35,503 nucleotides of DNA from Euryarchaeota archaeon UBA561 (GCA_002502295.1 DANX01000061.1:1-35503); one strand, 5' to 3'; positions 14,898 to 23,881 are shown, counted from the first letter of the stretch. The notes: generated by a model from the letters alone, not told the origin. Made by a program: numbers and translations.

Positions 14898-17132
14898 ATG
14901 TCCGCTTGGAGCCATGAACGGCGAGACGACCCAACCCCGTGCAGAGCGCAAGACCACGGTCGGTTCGAAGTGACACAACGGGACGGAAGAGCTCGCCTCG
15001 GGAAATTACACACCCACCACGGCGTGCTTGAAACACCCGCTCTTTTGCCAGTTGTCAATCCAAACATTCGCACCGTTGAACCTCGAGAAATGTGGGATAA
15101 ATACGGCATACAAGCACTGATCACCAACTCTTACATCATGTGGAAACACGAGGATCTTCGAACGATCGCCCAAAACAAAGGCGTGCACAACTTGCTGGAT
15201 TTTCCCGGCGTGGTCATGACCGATTCCGGCACATTTCAATCCTATGTTTACGGGGATGTGGAAGTCGGTGTCGATGAAATCGTAGCGTTTCAACGCTCGA
15301 TTGGCGTTGATATCGCAACCATGCTGGACGTTTTTTCACGACCTGACATGAACGCCACCGAGGTCGAGGAGGCGGTTCGGGAGACCGAGGCACGTGCAGC
15401 TCAGAGCCTGGAGGCAGCGGGAGATACGATGCTTAACGGACCAGTTCAAGGCGGGGTGTTTCGGGAATTGCGTCATATCTCTGCTCAGCTCATGGGTTCT
15501 CACCCCTTTGCGGTGCACCCCATCGGTGGAATTGTACCGGTGATGGAACAGCAACGGTACAAGGAATATGCAAAAATCATGATGGCAAGCCTTCCTTTGC
15601 TCCCACCCAATCGCCCCGTGCATATGTTTGGGTGCGGCCACCCCATGTTGTTCCCGATGTCAATCGCTTTGGGCGCAGATTTGTTTGATTCAGCAGCCTA
15701 TGCCTTGTTTGCTCGAGATGGCCGCTTGTTAACGCCGTGGGGTACAGAACGGATTGATGAGTTGGTTGATTGGCCACTGCTGATGCCCTGTGTCGCCCAC
15801 CAGACACCCGAGCAAGTCCGGAGCATGAAGACCAAAGAAAGAGAACACTTGCTGGCAAAGTACAACCTCGAAGTGACGCTCTCGGAACTTGCGCGATGCA
15901 AACAGGCCGTCCGGGACGGGCGTATTTGGCAGTTGGTTGAACAACGTAGCCACCAGCACCCGGCCCTTCGGGAAGCCTTTCTGTGGCTCACCACTGCACC
16001 GAGTTTTGAACGAAACCTTCGCCCTGAACGATTCTACACCGACCGAGATGCTGCCCGGGACATTGACCGAGACCGGGGTATGTGGGAAGATGCCTGGGAC
16101 TGGGTGGTATGGAGCCAACAAACACCACGAAGTGGGGGCATTCAATGGGGTGGAGATGACACCTTCAGTCGGCCGCACATCGCCAAAGCGAGACGAACCC
16201 TCCACATGCGCTGGGAGGGTTCAGGTGAAACCAAGCAAGCCATTGTTTTCCATGGCATCCGAGGGCCTTTCCGAGACCGCATCAACGATGTTCTCGAATG
16301 GCTTGACCACCACCACCCAACCCTGCAACCGTTGATTCTTACTTCGTTGGGGTTGATTCCAGCTTCGTTGGAAGACCTCAACCCGTTTGCTCATCTTGAC
16401 GCCCCTGCTTGGGTGTTGCGACACGAGCCCGAAACGGCGTGGATTCAACGAGAACTTCAACGCCTCGGCTTTTCCGATGTCGCTTTCGCTACCGTTGACG
16501 TTGCTGGCGATGGGATGAAACAACGACTCTCCGAGGCCCTTGAAAGCCTCAACCTCGCCAATGAAGTGCATCAACCAATGGAATCATCCCAGCGAGAGGA
16601 GGCTCGAAACAACCTCCGGATGAGGCAAGGCATTGCGAAGCAGATGGTGTTGCTCAACGCCAGCAAGGACGTTGCCATGGCCATCATGGAAGGGGCCGAA
16701 TTCGTTGTGAACAGGGAAGGGCGGGTGAAGAACATCAACGACGGGCAGGGTCAGCACTTGTTCAGTCCAAGGCTCCGAGACGGTGGCATGTCGTTGGCCA
16801 ACGCTGGGGCTCAAGCGATGCTTCAACATCGGTTGGAACCAAAACCCACGGGATTGCCACGCACAGAATGGTGGGGGCATGTTGGGAAAGGTCCCGCCAT
16901 CGTTGTCGTAGACGACGATGCCGAACCCTTTGTTCGAAAGGGAAGAAACGTGTTCCACGGCTTTGCGCTGGGGTGTGACCCGTGGTTGGCCCCCGGTCAG
17001 CCGTGCCTCATAACCAATGCATCTGGCCAACTCCTCGGGCACGGCGTAGCCCAGTGCACATCCACCGAGATGGGGGCGATGACAAAAGGCATCGCCGTCA
17101 AAACACGCGGTGGCATTGGGAAGGAAAATTAG
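14898..17132 (+). CDS. tgtA: archaeal tRNA-guanine transglycosylase (archaeosine pathway) with C-terminal PUA domain
   Basis: 744 residues from ATG 14898. It swaps G15 in the tRNA D-loop for preQ0, the first tRNA-borne step to archaeosine. The catalytic TIM-barrel domain has the general acid D109 in MTDSGTFQSY, NGPVQGG, FGCGHP and the nucleophile D264 in GADLFDSAAY. A divergent middle region follows, and the PUA domain closes the protein (GRNVFHGFALGCDPW to MTKGIAVKTRGGI), which binds the tRNA acceptor arm. Oddity: the family's zinc motif CxCxxC plus His aligns without gaps to Leu294, Met296, Val299 and Tyr322, so the zinc site seems lost although TPEQ and LLAKYNL around it are conserved. The tRNA-Thr in this window carries G15, a candidate substrate. 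It is likely co-transcribed with the Nfu gene. Confidence 0.93.
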   Translation: MSAWSHERRDDPTPCRAQDHGRFEVTQRDGRARLGKLHTHHGVLETPALLPVVNPNIRTVEPREMWDKYGIQALITNSYIMWKHEDLRTIAQNKGVHNLLDFPGVVMTDSGTFQSYVYGDVEVGVDEIVAFQRSIGVDIATMLDVFSRPDMNATEVEEAVRETEARAAQSLEAAGDTMLNGPVQGGVFRELRHISAQLMGSHPFAVHPIGGIVPVMEQQRYKEYAKIMMASLPLLPPNRPVHMFGCGHPMLFPMSIALGADLFDSAAYALFARDGRLLTPWGTERIDELVDWPLLMPCVAHQTPEQVRSMKTKEREHLLAKYNLEVTLSELARCKQAVRDGRIWQLVEQRSHQHPALREAFLWLTTAPSFERNLRPERFYTDRDAARDIDRDRGMWEDAWDWVVWSQQTPRSGGIQWGGDDTFSRPHIAKARRTLHMRWEGSGETKQAIVFHGIRGPFRDRINDVLEWLDHHHPTLQPLILTSLGLIPASLEDLNPFAHLDAPAWVLRHEPETAWIQRELQRLGFSDVAFATVDVAGDGMKQRLSEALESLNLANEVHQPMESSQREEARNNLRMRQGIAKQMVLLNASKDVAMAIMEGAEFVVNREGRVKNINDGQGQHLFSPRLRDGGMSLANAGAQAMLQHRLEPKPTGLPRTEWWGHVGKGPAIVVVDDDAEPFVRKGRNVFHGFALGCDPWLAPGQPCLITNASGQLLGHGVAQCTSTEMGAMTKGIAVKTRGGIGKEN

Positions 17133-17189
17133 ACCATTCAACACAAGGCTTCATGGTTCGTCTTGGCCCACCAACCTTTGGAGATGCCC

Positions 17190-18200
17190 ATGGAGGATGA
17201 ACCAATCATCCAAACCACGGAACTCACCAAAGCATACGGACCGCATATAGCCCTTGACAACCTCAATCTTTCCATCCCACGTGGAGCCACCGGTCTGCTC
17301 GGACAAAACGGGGCTGGAAAATCCACGTTCTTGAAAACCATCCTTGGTCTTATACAGGCCACCTCAGGAGACGGCTCCGTCCTCGGTTATGACATTCGCA
17401 GCCAAGGGATTGAGATTCGCCAACGCATTGGCTACATGCCTGAATACGATGCACTCAATCCAGACATGGATGCAATACACCAAGTTCGGTATTCCGGTGA
17501 GCTCCTCGGAATGAACCCCGTGGTCGCCATGAATCGCGCTCACGAAGCGTTGCAGTTTGTTGGTATTGGCGAACAGCGTTACCGAGAGATTGGGAGTTTC
17601 TCAACCGGCATGAAACAGGCGACAAAATTGGCCTGCGCCATCATACACGATCCTGACCTGCTTATCGCTGACGAACCATCCAACGGCCTGGACATGAAGG
17701 CCCGAGAGTTCATGATCTCCACCCTCAACACCATGGTCAACGAAGCAAACCGCTCAGTGTTGATGGCAAGCCATCTCATGGACGACGTTGAACGGGTCTG
17801 CGAGAACATCATTTTGCTTCACAAAGGCGCCCTTGCAGCCCAAGGAAAAATCGAGGACCTCAAGGCCATTGACCGAGAGATTGAGATTCATGTGTGGGGA
17901 GGCGCCACTCGTCTTGAAGAACGCCTGACTGGCCAGGGTTTCCGAGTTCGCCGAGAAGGGAGAGTCATGCGAATCGCCCACACCGAGGACGACACCACCA
18001 CCGCCATCCTTCAAGCGGCGGCAGAGGTTGGCGCACAAGTTCGCAGGATGCACGAGTACGAGGCATCTCTGGAAGATTTGTTTCTGGCCATCATGGACAA
18101 TCTGGGGTACAGCGTGAAATCAAGCGATGACCTCCTCCGTTCACCAATCGAAGCCCGCCGCGTAGATGCACCGGAATCCCTCGGCGGTGGTGCATCGTGA
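17190..18200 (+). CDS. ABC transporter ATPase, first of two in the cluster
   Basis: 336 residues from ATG 17190. Cytoplasmic motor subunit of an ABC-2 type transporter. Walker A GQNGAGKST, signature SFSTGMKQ (Thr in place of the usual first Gly of the LSGGQ motif, common in the NatA/CcmA-like group), Walker B LLIADEPSNGLD and the H-loop in LMASHLMDD are present. A C-terminal extension of about 110 residues (EIEIHVWGGATRLEERL onward) follows the core, as in exporters of this group. TTG 17163 and ATG 17184 are other possible starts; TTGGAG at 17178-17183 is best spaced for 17190. The permease gene overlaps its stop as GTGA. Substrate unknown. Confidence 0.88.
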   Translation: MEDEPIIQTTELTKAYGPHIALDNLNLSIPRGATGLLGQNGAGKSTFLKTILGLIQATSGDGSVLGYDIRSQGIEIRQRIGYMPEYDALNPDMDAIHQVRYSGELLGMNPVVAMNRAHEALQFVGIGEQRYREIGSFSTGMKQATKLACAIIHDPDLLIADEPSNGLDMKAREFMISTLNTMVNEANRSVLMASHLMDDVERVCENIILLHKGALAAQGKIEDLKAIDREIEIHVWGGATRLEERLTGQGFRVRREGRVMRIAHTEDDTTTAILQAAAEVGAQVRRMHEYEASLEDLFLAIMDNLGYSVKSSDDLLRSPIEARRVDAPESLGGGAS

Positions 18201-19210
18201 GCGATGAGAATTTCTCGGCAGAGGCACCGGTCACAGGGCAGGGCCGAATGGATGTTGCGTGGGGAGCAAACACCGGCGATGAATCTCCGGAACACGGGCA
18301 AGCCGCTACCACCGCTCAAAGCGGTGAAATTTTTGAACAACACTACACGCCATGGACTGGACAACTCAATCCACGCTGGATGAGAAACTGGTCAATCCTC
18401 CGCCACCACCTGCTGGGTATTTTCCGCAAAGGACACCGCCCTTGGACGATGCCAACTCGCATCTTCATCCTCATCGCATTCATCGCCTCGCTGGCCGATG
18501 CCGGAATGACCTTGCTCTCGGGTCTCGTTGGAAGCTCTGAATTCCACGCCCTCTTTGGTGTTAGCCGAGACAACTTGTACGGCCACGTGCTCGGTTTCTT
18601 TCCTCGCAACGTGCTGTATTATCCGCTGGTGGCGGCCCTTTTGGTGGGAGGAGTCATCTCTGAAGACCGACAACACGGAACATCGGCCTTGTACTTCTCC
18701 CGACCGGTATCTCGGTTTGATTACGTCGGGATGAAATTTCTCTCGGTCGCCCTCATACAGGCCTTGGTGGTGTTGATCACCTACGTGCTTTACTTCCTCG
18801 CCGAAGTGGTGGCCTACGGCCGAGGTTGGGCGTGGATGGTCGACGTGTTTCCCATGTTCCTCTCCGGTTTTTTGGCCGGAATGCTTTTGATTTTCACTTA
18901 CACAAGCATTGGCCTCAGCCTTTCGAGTGTGTCGACCGGACGATTTTTCCCTGGCATTGGACTTCTGGCCATTGTCTTTGGCACCAAAACCTTGGCGAGC
19001 ATTGTCAAGAATTTGTTTGACCGTGAAATCCTCTACCTCATCTCGCCCTACGACTGTGTGGCTCATGTGGGACAAGCCATCATTGGAACACAAACCACCT
19101 ACGACCAGTATTCGTGGACCTATTCACTGGTTGCCTTGGTTGCCATGAATGCCTTGGCCCTCTATGTGTTGGCTTCAAGGGTCGCCTCAATGGAGGTGAC
19201 ACGCGAATGA
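18197..19210 (+). CDS. ABC-2 type permease, first of two
   Basis: 337 residues. An unusually long polar cytoplasmic N-terminus (about 85 residues, Gly/Ala/Thr-rich) precedes about six TM helices, the first at TRIFILIAFIASLADAG. ISEDRQHGTSALYFSRPVSR is the cytoplasmic coupling segment shared by ABC-2 permeases. GTG 18197 overlaps the ATPase stop by four bases, and the next ATPase starts inside its stop (ATGA), so these four genes are translationally chained. The pairing ATPase-permease-ATPase-permease suggests either two homologous exporters or one heteromeric complex. Substrate unknown. Confidence 0.82.
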   Translation: MSDENFSAEAPVTGQGRMDVAWGANTGDESPEHGQAATTAQSGEIFEQHYTPWTGQLNPRWMRNWSILRHHLLGIFRKGHRPWTMPTRIFILIAFIASLADAGMTLLSGLVGSSEFHALFGVSRDNLYGHVLGFFPRNVLYYPLVAALLVGGVISEDRQHGTSALYFSRPVSRFDYVGMKFLSVALIQALVVLITYVLYFLAEVVAYGRGWAWMVDVFPMFLSGFLAGMLLIFTYTSIGLSLSSVSTGRFFPGIGLLAIVFGTKTLASIVKNLFDREILYLISPYDCVAHVGQAIIGTQTTYDQYSWTYSLVALVAMNALALYVLASRVASMEVTRE

Positions 19211-20196
19211 TGCCCGATATGACGCAACAGGGGCAGCATCCCCAACATTCACCGCCGGTGGCTCCCAAAGCACCGGTGGTCTACTTCAATGGTGTTTCGA
19301 AATCCTACGGTCGCATCCACGCACTCAGCAACATCACCTTGGGATTAAGCGGAGGCGTGACGGGCATATTGGGAATGAACGGAGCTGGGAAATCAACGCT
19401 GTTCAAACTCTTGATGGGGAAATTGCGGCCAAGTGCGGGCGAAGTGAAACTGTTTGGCGTGGACCCGTGGAAAAACCCAGCTCCCTACGCCAACGTCGGC
19501 TTCGTCCCTGAGCACGAGAAAATGCATGATTGGATGACAGCCCTCGAATTTGTGAGCACCTTCGCTCGCCTTCACGGCATGACCCGCAAGGAGGCCGAAG
19601 TGGAGGCCATACGCGTGCTTGATTTTGTGGGACTGAGCGATGTCGCCAACAAAGAAATCGGGCGATTCTCAAAGGGGATGCGTCAACGAACGAAAATTGC
19701 TCACGCCTTGGTCAACGACCCAGAACTCATCATCCTCGATGAACCGCTGCAGGGATGCGACCCCCTCGCCCGAACCACGATCATGAACGTGATAAGGGAA
19801 TTAGGAAAATTGGGCAGGACGGTGCTCGTAAGCAGCCACATCTTGAATGAAATTGAGCGAATCACCGAACAAATTGTCATTTTACATCAAGGAAAATTGG
19901 TTGCACTGGGCAACCTCTACGCCATCCGGGAACGCCTCGACCAAATCCCCCACACCATACGCCTCGTTGGTGAAGATGCGCGCGGCCTTGCTCGGGACAT
20001 CTTGACTCACCCCGCAGTGTTTGGCGTCAGTTTTCCAAACGCAAACGAACTGCTCATCCAAACCTACCATTTCGGAAAGTTGCACGCAGAATTGCCTCGT
20101 CTCATCGTTGAAAACGGTCACAAAGTGAACATCATTGACAACCCAGACGACGATCTCGAATCACTGCTTCATTACCTCGCTGGAGGGAATACCTGA
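19207..20196 (+). CDS. ABC transporter ATPase, second of two
   Basis: 329 residues from ATG 19207. The first 25 or so residues are Pro/His/Gln-rich. Walker A GMNGAGKST, signature RFSKGMRQR (Lys within the motif), Walker B LIILDEPLQGCDP and H-loop LVSSHILNE are visible. LQGCDP replaces the usual L-N-GLDP D-loop neighbourhood; both the Asp and the Walker B Glu are intact, so ATPase activity is expected. A C-terminal domain of about 100 residues ends in DDDLESLLHYLAGG. ATG 19207 gives an ATGA overlap with the upstream stop. A longer open frame upstream (from 19114) lies wholly inside the permease gene and is not used. Confidence 0.88.
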   Translation: MMPDMTQQGQHPQHSPPVAPKAPVVYFNGVSKSYGRIHALSNITLGLSGGVTGILGMNGAGKSTLFKLLMGKLRPSAGEVKLFGVDPWKNPAPYANVGFVPEHEKMHDWMTALEFVSTFARLHGMTRKEAEVEAIRVLDFVGLSDVANKEIGRFSKGMRQRTKIAHALVNDPELIILDEPLQGCDPLARTTIMNVIRELGKLGRTVLVSSHILNEIERITEQIVILHQGKLVALGNLYAIRERLDQIPHTIRLVGEDARGLARDILTHPAVFGVSFPNANELLIQTYHFGKLHAELPRLIVENGHKVNIIDNPDDDLESLLHYLAGGNT

Positions 20197-21494
20197 TGGC
20201 TGAACGAACCATTCCCAGCCTTTGGAGCGGCATGGACCGCAAAGCCTTGGCCATCGGAGAATTCACCTTGCGTCAACAACGTAAGCGGCTCTCCACGTGG
20301 GTGGTTTTGCTCGTTGGTCTTGCGGCTATGGGCGTGCTGACCATGTTTTACATCGACGCCATGACACGGGATTACGAAGCCATTGACAACGATGGGGATT
20401 CGTATGATTGGGACAACGATGGCTATCCAAACGGGCAAGAAATCCTGTACGGAACGGACATCTTTGACGTGAATTCTCACCCAGGGATTCTCGACCCGTC
20501 CATTTTGCCAGACGACCCAAGCCTGTGGGTCGACGAGGATGATTTTGATTGGGACGCCCTCAAAGAGGGCAGCGTTGGCATGGACGACAACGGGGACTGC
20601 GATACAGAGAATCGCACACCGTCTCAAAAAGACGCCAATCAGAATGGAATTCCATGCGACATCCAGATTGTTTCTGATCGCTATGGCCAAGGGACGTTTT
20701 CCATTCTGAGCGATGGAAACGTGGATGAAGACCCTGATGACGAAGCCTACGCCTTGGAATCAATCCATCGAAGCTTTGTCCTCGCTATCGGGAAGTTGGG
20801 GGTTGTGTTCCTCATCGGTATCTTCGTTCCGTTGTTCATGGCGACTGGGCTTATTCGAAACGAGATGAATTCCGGCACCATGCATTTCATGCTCGCCAAA
20901 CCCATCGCCCGAGGTGAAGTCTTTCTCTATCGATTGTTAGGATTTTATGCTCTCGCATGGGTTTACCTCACGATTTTGATCGCGTTGTTGGCGATCGTTT
21001 CAGGCCTCATGGGGCCGAGCGAGGGTTTCTTCCGATTTGGCGACCTTGGCGTCTGGATGGCGGTGTGGCTCGCATCCATATTGGCCATCACCGTGTACGG
21101 CATGCTCTTCTGCACCTTGGGCGTGATATGGAAGCATGGCATGGTCTTGGCACTGCCGTTCGCTGCTTGGGAACTGGGCATGATTCTTACGACACTGGGG
21201 GCGCCAGATGCGGCCATCCTCCGATTCTCGGTCATCGGATGGGCGATGAACATCGTTGATGCCGGAGCGGCCTTGGCTTGGCAAGACACGCCATTGCTCA
21301 TACAGATGGGGCTTTGGGGTGGTGGAAACGGTTCGCTTCAGGGTTCGGAAGCATTGAACCTCTTTTGGTCAACACCGGGGCTTGACATTGGGGCTTTGGG
21401 GACGATTGTGGTTTCGATGCTGGTGCTTCTGTTCCAGGCGGCGGCGTGCTGGTTGCTGGGCAGTGTTTTGTTCAAATCGAAAGAAATCGACTGA
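20196..21494 (+). CDS. ABC-2 type permease with a large Asp-rich, calcium-binding-like outer loop
   Basis: 432 residues. A cytoplasmic N-terminus leads to TM1 (34-52). About 140 residues predicted outside the cell follow (53-192), then the remaining helices (TM2 about 195-217) and the ABC-2 coupling segment NEMNSGTMHFMLAKPIARGE. The outer loop contains DNDGDSYDWDNDGYPNGQE (64-82) with YGTDIFDVNSHP, and later DANQNGIPCD (146-155). These resemble the DxDxDG..D..E and DxNxNGxPD repeats of thrombospondin type 3 and similar calcium-binding loops. C135 and C154 could form a disulfide. ABC-2 permeases usually have short outer loops, so this is an insertion. The ATG shares one base with the upstream stop (TGATG). 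The loop topology is inferred from hydrophobicity. Confidence 0.85.
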   Translation: MAERTIPSLWSGMDRKALAIGEFTLRQQRKRLSTWVVLLVGLAAMGVLTMFYIDAMTRDYEAIDNDGDSYDWDNDGYPNGQEILYGTDIFDVNSHPGILDPSILPDDPSLWVDEDDFDWDALKEGSVGMDDNGDCDTENRTPSQKDANQNGIPCDIQIVSDRYGQGTFSILSDGNVDEDPDDEAYALESIHRSFVLAIGKLGVVFLIGIFVPLFMATGLIRNEMNSGTMHFMLAKPIARGEVFLYRLLGFYALAWVYLTILIALLAIVSGLMGPSEGFFRFGDLGVWMAVWLASILAITVYGMLFCTLGVIWKHGMVLALPFAAWELGMILTTLGAPDAAILRFSVIGWAMNIVDAGAALAWQDTPLLIQMGLWGGGNGSLQGSEALNLFWSTPGLDIGALGTIVVSMLVLLFQAAACWLLGSVLFKSKEID

Positions 21495-21503
21495 GGGACG
21501 ATC

Positions 21504-22706
21504 ATGGACGAACGCCAGATGACCGTTTTTCAGGGTGATTTCTCAACCATGTGGCGCCTTGGCATTCGAGAACCGCTTTGGCACATGACGTGGGATTGGT
21601 GGTGGTGGTTGGTCATGATCGATGACCCAAAGGGCCCAGAATGGGGGAAGCAATTGATGGTGCTTTGGTCCACCAAAGACAACGACCGTGTGGAGGTAAA
21701 CGGGACGCCATGGACGCCGAGTGGCCGTCCGGGCGTCGATGAACACGGCGGGATGGTCATCGATGGAATGGTGTGTGCGTGGTGGTTTGATGGTCACCGA
21801 ATGCATGAGCCCTACATCAAGCGCACTTGCGACATGATTGCCATGTCGGACACACATCCGGCATGGCCTTCCAGTGGACTTGGCGAGGGCGGTGGAGCAG
21901 TTGTTCCACTCCTTCCAGATGACCTCTCCATGGGGTTGACCAGTGGAAAGGATTCGTTCTGGTTGAACCTACGTGGGGACAAAATAGCCGTCGAAAACGG
22001 GGCCCCGGCTTCCATGGCCCTGAACCTTACTCCTTGGAACACAGCCATGTCGACGGCCCGTCCATCCAATGCTACCTACGCGGCAGGAATGGGATATGAC
22101 ATCCTCAGAGTCCACGGAACCAACGTCAACGGAGTCATCGATGGAGAGGAAGTGACGGGAACGGCTTATTTTCAGAAGGTATGTGTCCAAGCACCATCAC
22201 CACCTTGGTACTGGGGCGTCCTTCATTTTGATGACGGGTCCTACTTGGACTGGTTCCTCCCACACCTCTCACCGACCATGACGGCCCGTACACCTCGCCC
22301 GTGGAAACGACGCGATATTCACCACATTGGGCTCTCGCAAGGTGGATTGTTTCACGATGCACGCCATCAACGAAGCGAGCGATTTGCTCGAGTTAAGGTC
22401 GAAAAGCGAGCCTCCGAGCGGACTGAAGGAGCACATGGACAACATCCAGGGGCACCGCTACCTGCGTTTGACGTTCACATGTGGAACGGTCGAACGAGCA
22501 TAAAATTGACCGTTGAAGCCGTTGAAAGAGCCCACTGGCATTTCGACCAACCCACTCGAGGTGGGTTGTGGTCACACCTCACCTACAACGAATACCCATT
22601 GACACTTACGCGTCTTGAGATCGTTGATGAATTCGGGGTTCGGCGTCGAAGTGAGTACGGCTGGGTGCGTGGGAACGCCGAACACGCATGGGGCGTCTTA
22701 CACTGA
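21504..22706 (+). CDS. lipocalin-like (AttH/CrtC-type) protein at the end of the ABC operon, tentative
   Basis: 400 residues, exceptionally rich in Trp and His. No signal peptide or TM helix. The pattern suggests the double beta-barrel of the AttH/CrtC (carotenoid hydratase-like) lipocalin group: an early strand set WWWWLVMIDD with GKQLMVLWSTK, a central EEVTGTAYFQKV, then WYWGVLHFDDGSYLDWFLPHL, and a C-terminal barrel with FDVHMWNG, IKLTVEAVE and GLWSHLTYNE. The family call is by pattern memory only and the catalytic Asp of CrtC was not confirmed. It begins 9 bases after the second permease stop with GAGGGA as Shine-Dalgarno, so it is likely an operon partner, perhaps handling a hydrophobic molecule moved by the transporter (inference). 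Confidence 0.6.
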   Translation: MDERQMTVFQGDFSTMWRLGIREPLWHMTWDWWWWLVMIDDPKGPEWGKQLMVLWSTKDNDRVEVNGTPWTPSGRPGVDEHGGMVIDGMVCAWWFDGHRMHEPYIKRTCDMIAMSDTHPAWPSSGLGEGGGAVVPLLPDDLSMGLTSGKDSFWLNLRGDKIAVENGAPASMALNLTPWNTAMSTARPSNATYAAGMGYDILRVHGTNVNGVIDGEEVTGTAYFQKVCVQAPSPPWYWGVLHFDDGSYLDWFLPHLSPTMTARTPRPWKRRDIHHIGLSQGGLFHDARHQRSERFARVKVEKRASERTEGAHGQHPGAPLPAFDVHMWNGRTSIKLTVEAVERAHWHFDQPTRGGLWSHLTYNEYPLTLTRLEIVDEFGVRRRSEYGWVRGNAEHAWGVLH

Positions 22707-22731
22707 GGATTCGGTGTCGCCGCGGGGGAAG

Positions 22732-22744
22732 TTATTTCATTTAC
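22732..22744 (+). promoter_or_regulatory. putative promoter of the PH-domain gene, with Shine-Dalgarno downstream
   Basis: TTATTTCATTTAC is the only AT-rich stretch in the 67-base gap after the ABC operon, about 36 bases before ATG 22774. GAGGG (22763-22767) then stands 6 bases before the ATG, so this unit appears to have a short leader with a ribosome site. Confidence 0.35.
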
Positions 22745-22773
22745 ATCATCGCAACGGTGCATGAGGGCTTGCG

Positions 22774-23817
22774 ATGAGTGACATAGAAACCGTTGAGGAA
22801 CCCACCGAGGAACCCACTTCAGAAGTGAAGGAAGACGCTGCAAAAAGCACCACCAATCGGGACAAATACCGTTTGATCAGCGGTGAAGAAATCCTCGAGA
22901 ATGGAGAGGCGCGCCCCAGCACCCTTGCTTTCCTCGGAATGTATGTGTTAGGAGCACTGGTGTTTGGTGTCCATCTGTTGTTTAACAACGGCATCGATGC
23001 GGCCGATGATGCATCGTTTTTGCTAAAATTGACCGCCAAATTGATCGACATCACCAACTGGGAAAGCCTGCCCGTTGGATTTGTTCTCGTGATGTGCTTC
23101 ATCACATGGGCAAACAGAATGCTCAACATCTCAACCTCAGGCCGCTGGGTCACTATGGCTCTTCTTGGGGTTACCTTCCTTCCCGTCATCATCTCGATCG
23201 ACAACGTACTAAGCGCCATTGCGGGACTGTTCGGTGCTGAAGCAGGATCCTTTGATTTCATCCCAATCGACAATTACAACTACCTTATTTCGGGATTTTT
23301 GTTTTTGGTGGCGTTTTGGGCGTTCACGTACAAGTACCAACGAAGTTTTTCATACGCCGTCACCACCAACGCCATTATTTTCCAACATGCCTTCTTGCTC
23401 TCGCGTTCCCACCGTCGCATTTTGTTCGATCGTATTTCCGAAGTGATGGTGGAGCGAACTCCAATGGGAACAATGCTCGGCTATGCCACCGTGACCATCA
23501 TGACCGATTCAGGGATCGGATTGGTAGAAGAGTCAATTGGCGTGAGTGCAGGAACTGCGCCCGGTACGGCAACGCACAGCGATGATTCCACAACCACAAA
23601 AGTTCGAAAAAACTTCTTGAAGAAATTCTTCGCTTTCTTGACATACCAGCGGACCACTCGGCGAGTCGACCATGACCCACGCCATTGTTTCTACAAGATT
23701 CGAAAGTGGGAAGACATCAAACTGATGCTGAATGAAATGCATCGGAAGCACTCCCAATCAAACATGCTTGAAGACATCAAGAGCGCATTGTCAAACGGTG
23801 AAGAATCCGAGGCATGA
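22774..23817 (+). CDS. membrane protein with bacterial-type PH (bPH2/DUF304) domain
   Basis: 347 residues. The N-terminal 45 are acidic and probably disordered. Four TM helices (about 51-70, 100-113, 125-142, 168-185) are followed by a PH-like domain from about 190: SYAVTTNAIIFQHAFL, then RILFDRISEVMVERTP and LGYATVTIMTDSG match the bPH2 pattern of YxVTxxRI, a turn, DRIxxVxxxxx and LGxGTVxI. The PH domain seems split by a Ser/Thr-rich insert (about 255-285) before the basic NFLKKFFAFLTYQRTTRR. Such proteins are common and mostly uncharacterised; roles in membrane stress or lipid binding have been suggested. It leads a unit with the TPR-like gene and truA. Confidence 0.75.
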   Translation: MSDIETVEEPTEEPTSEVKEDAAKSTTNRDKYRLISGEEILENGEARPSTLAFLGMYVLGALVFGVHLLFNNGIDAADDASFLLKLTAKLIDITNWESLPVGFVLVMCFITWANRMLNISTSGRWVTMALLGVTFLPVIISIDNVLSAIAGLFGAEAGSFDFIPIDNYNYLISGFLFLVAFWAFTYKYQRSFSYAVTTNAIIFQHAFLLSRSHRRILFDRISEVMVERTPMGTMLGYATVTIMTDSGIGLVEESIGVSAGTAPGTATHSDDSTTTKVRKNFLKKFFAFLTYQRTTRRVDHDPRHCFYKIRKWEDIKLMLNEMHRKHSQSNMLEDIKSALSNGEESEA

Positions 23818-23834
23818 AGGCATCCGCACCCGAG

Positions 23835-23868
23835 CGAGGCTTGAAAAGCCCCTCGGCCTACGCCGAGG
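23835..23868 (+). promoter_or_regulatory. tandem, partly exclusive RNA hairpins over the ribosome site of the TPR-like gene
   Basis: Hairpin B is a perfect 7-bp stem, CCTCGGC (23851-23857) with GCCGAGG (23862-23868), and a CTAC loop. Hairpin A pairs GGCTT (23838-23842) with AAGCC (23846-23850) and can extend through CGA (23835-23837) with TCG (23853-23855) across a two-base bulge; that extension uses bases of hairpin B. The Shine-Dalgarno GGTGGAG (23867-23873) begins in the 3' arm of B, 8 bases before ATG 23882. No T-run follows, so it is not an ordinary terminator. The pairing is visible; control of translation is inference. Confidence 0.5.
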
Positions 23869-23881
23869 TGGAGAAGATACC

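Noticed and set aside
18392..19093. A 233-codon minus-strand open frame inside the first ABC permease
   Set aside because: Antisense shadow: His/Gln-rich composition with no domains, while the plus strand encodes a clear ABC-2 permease.
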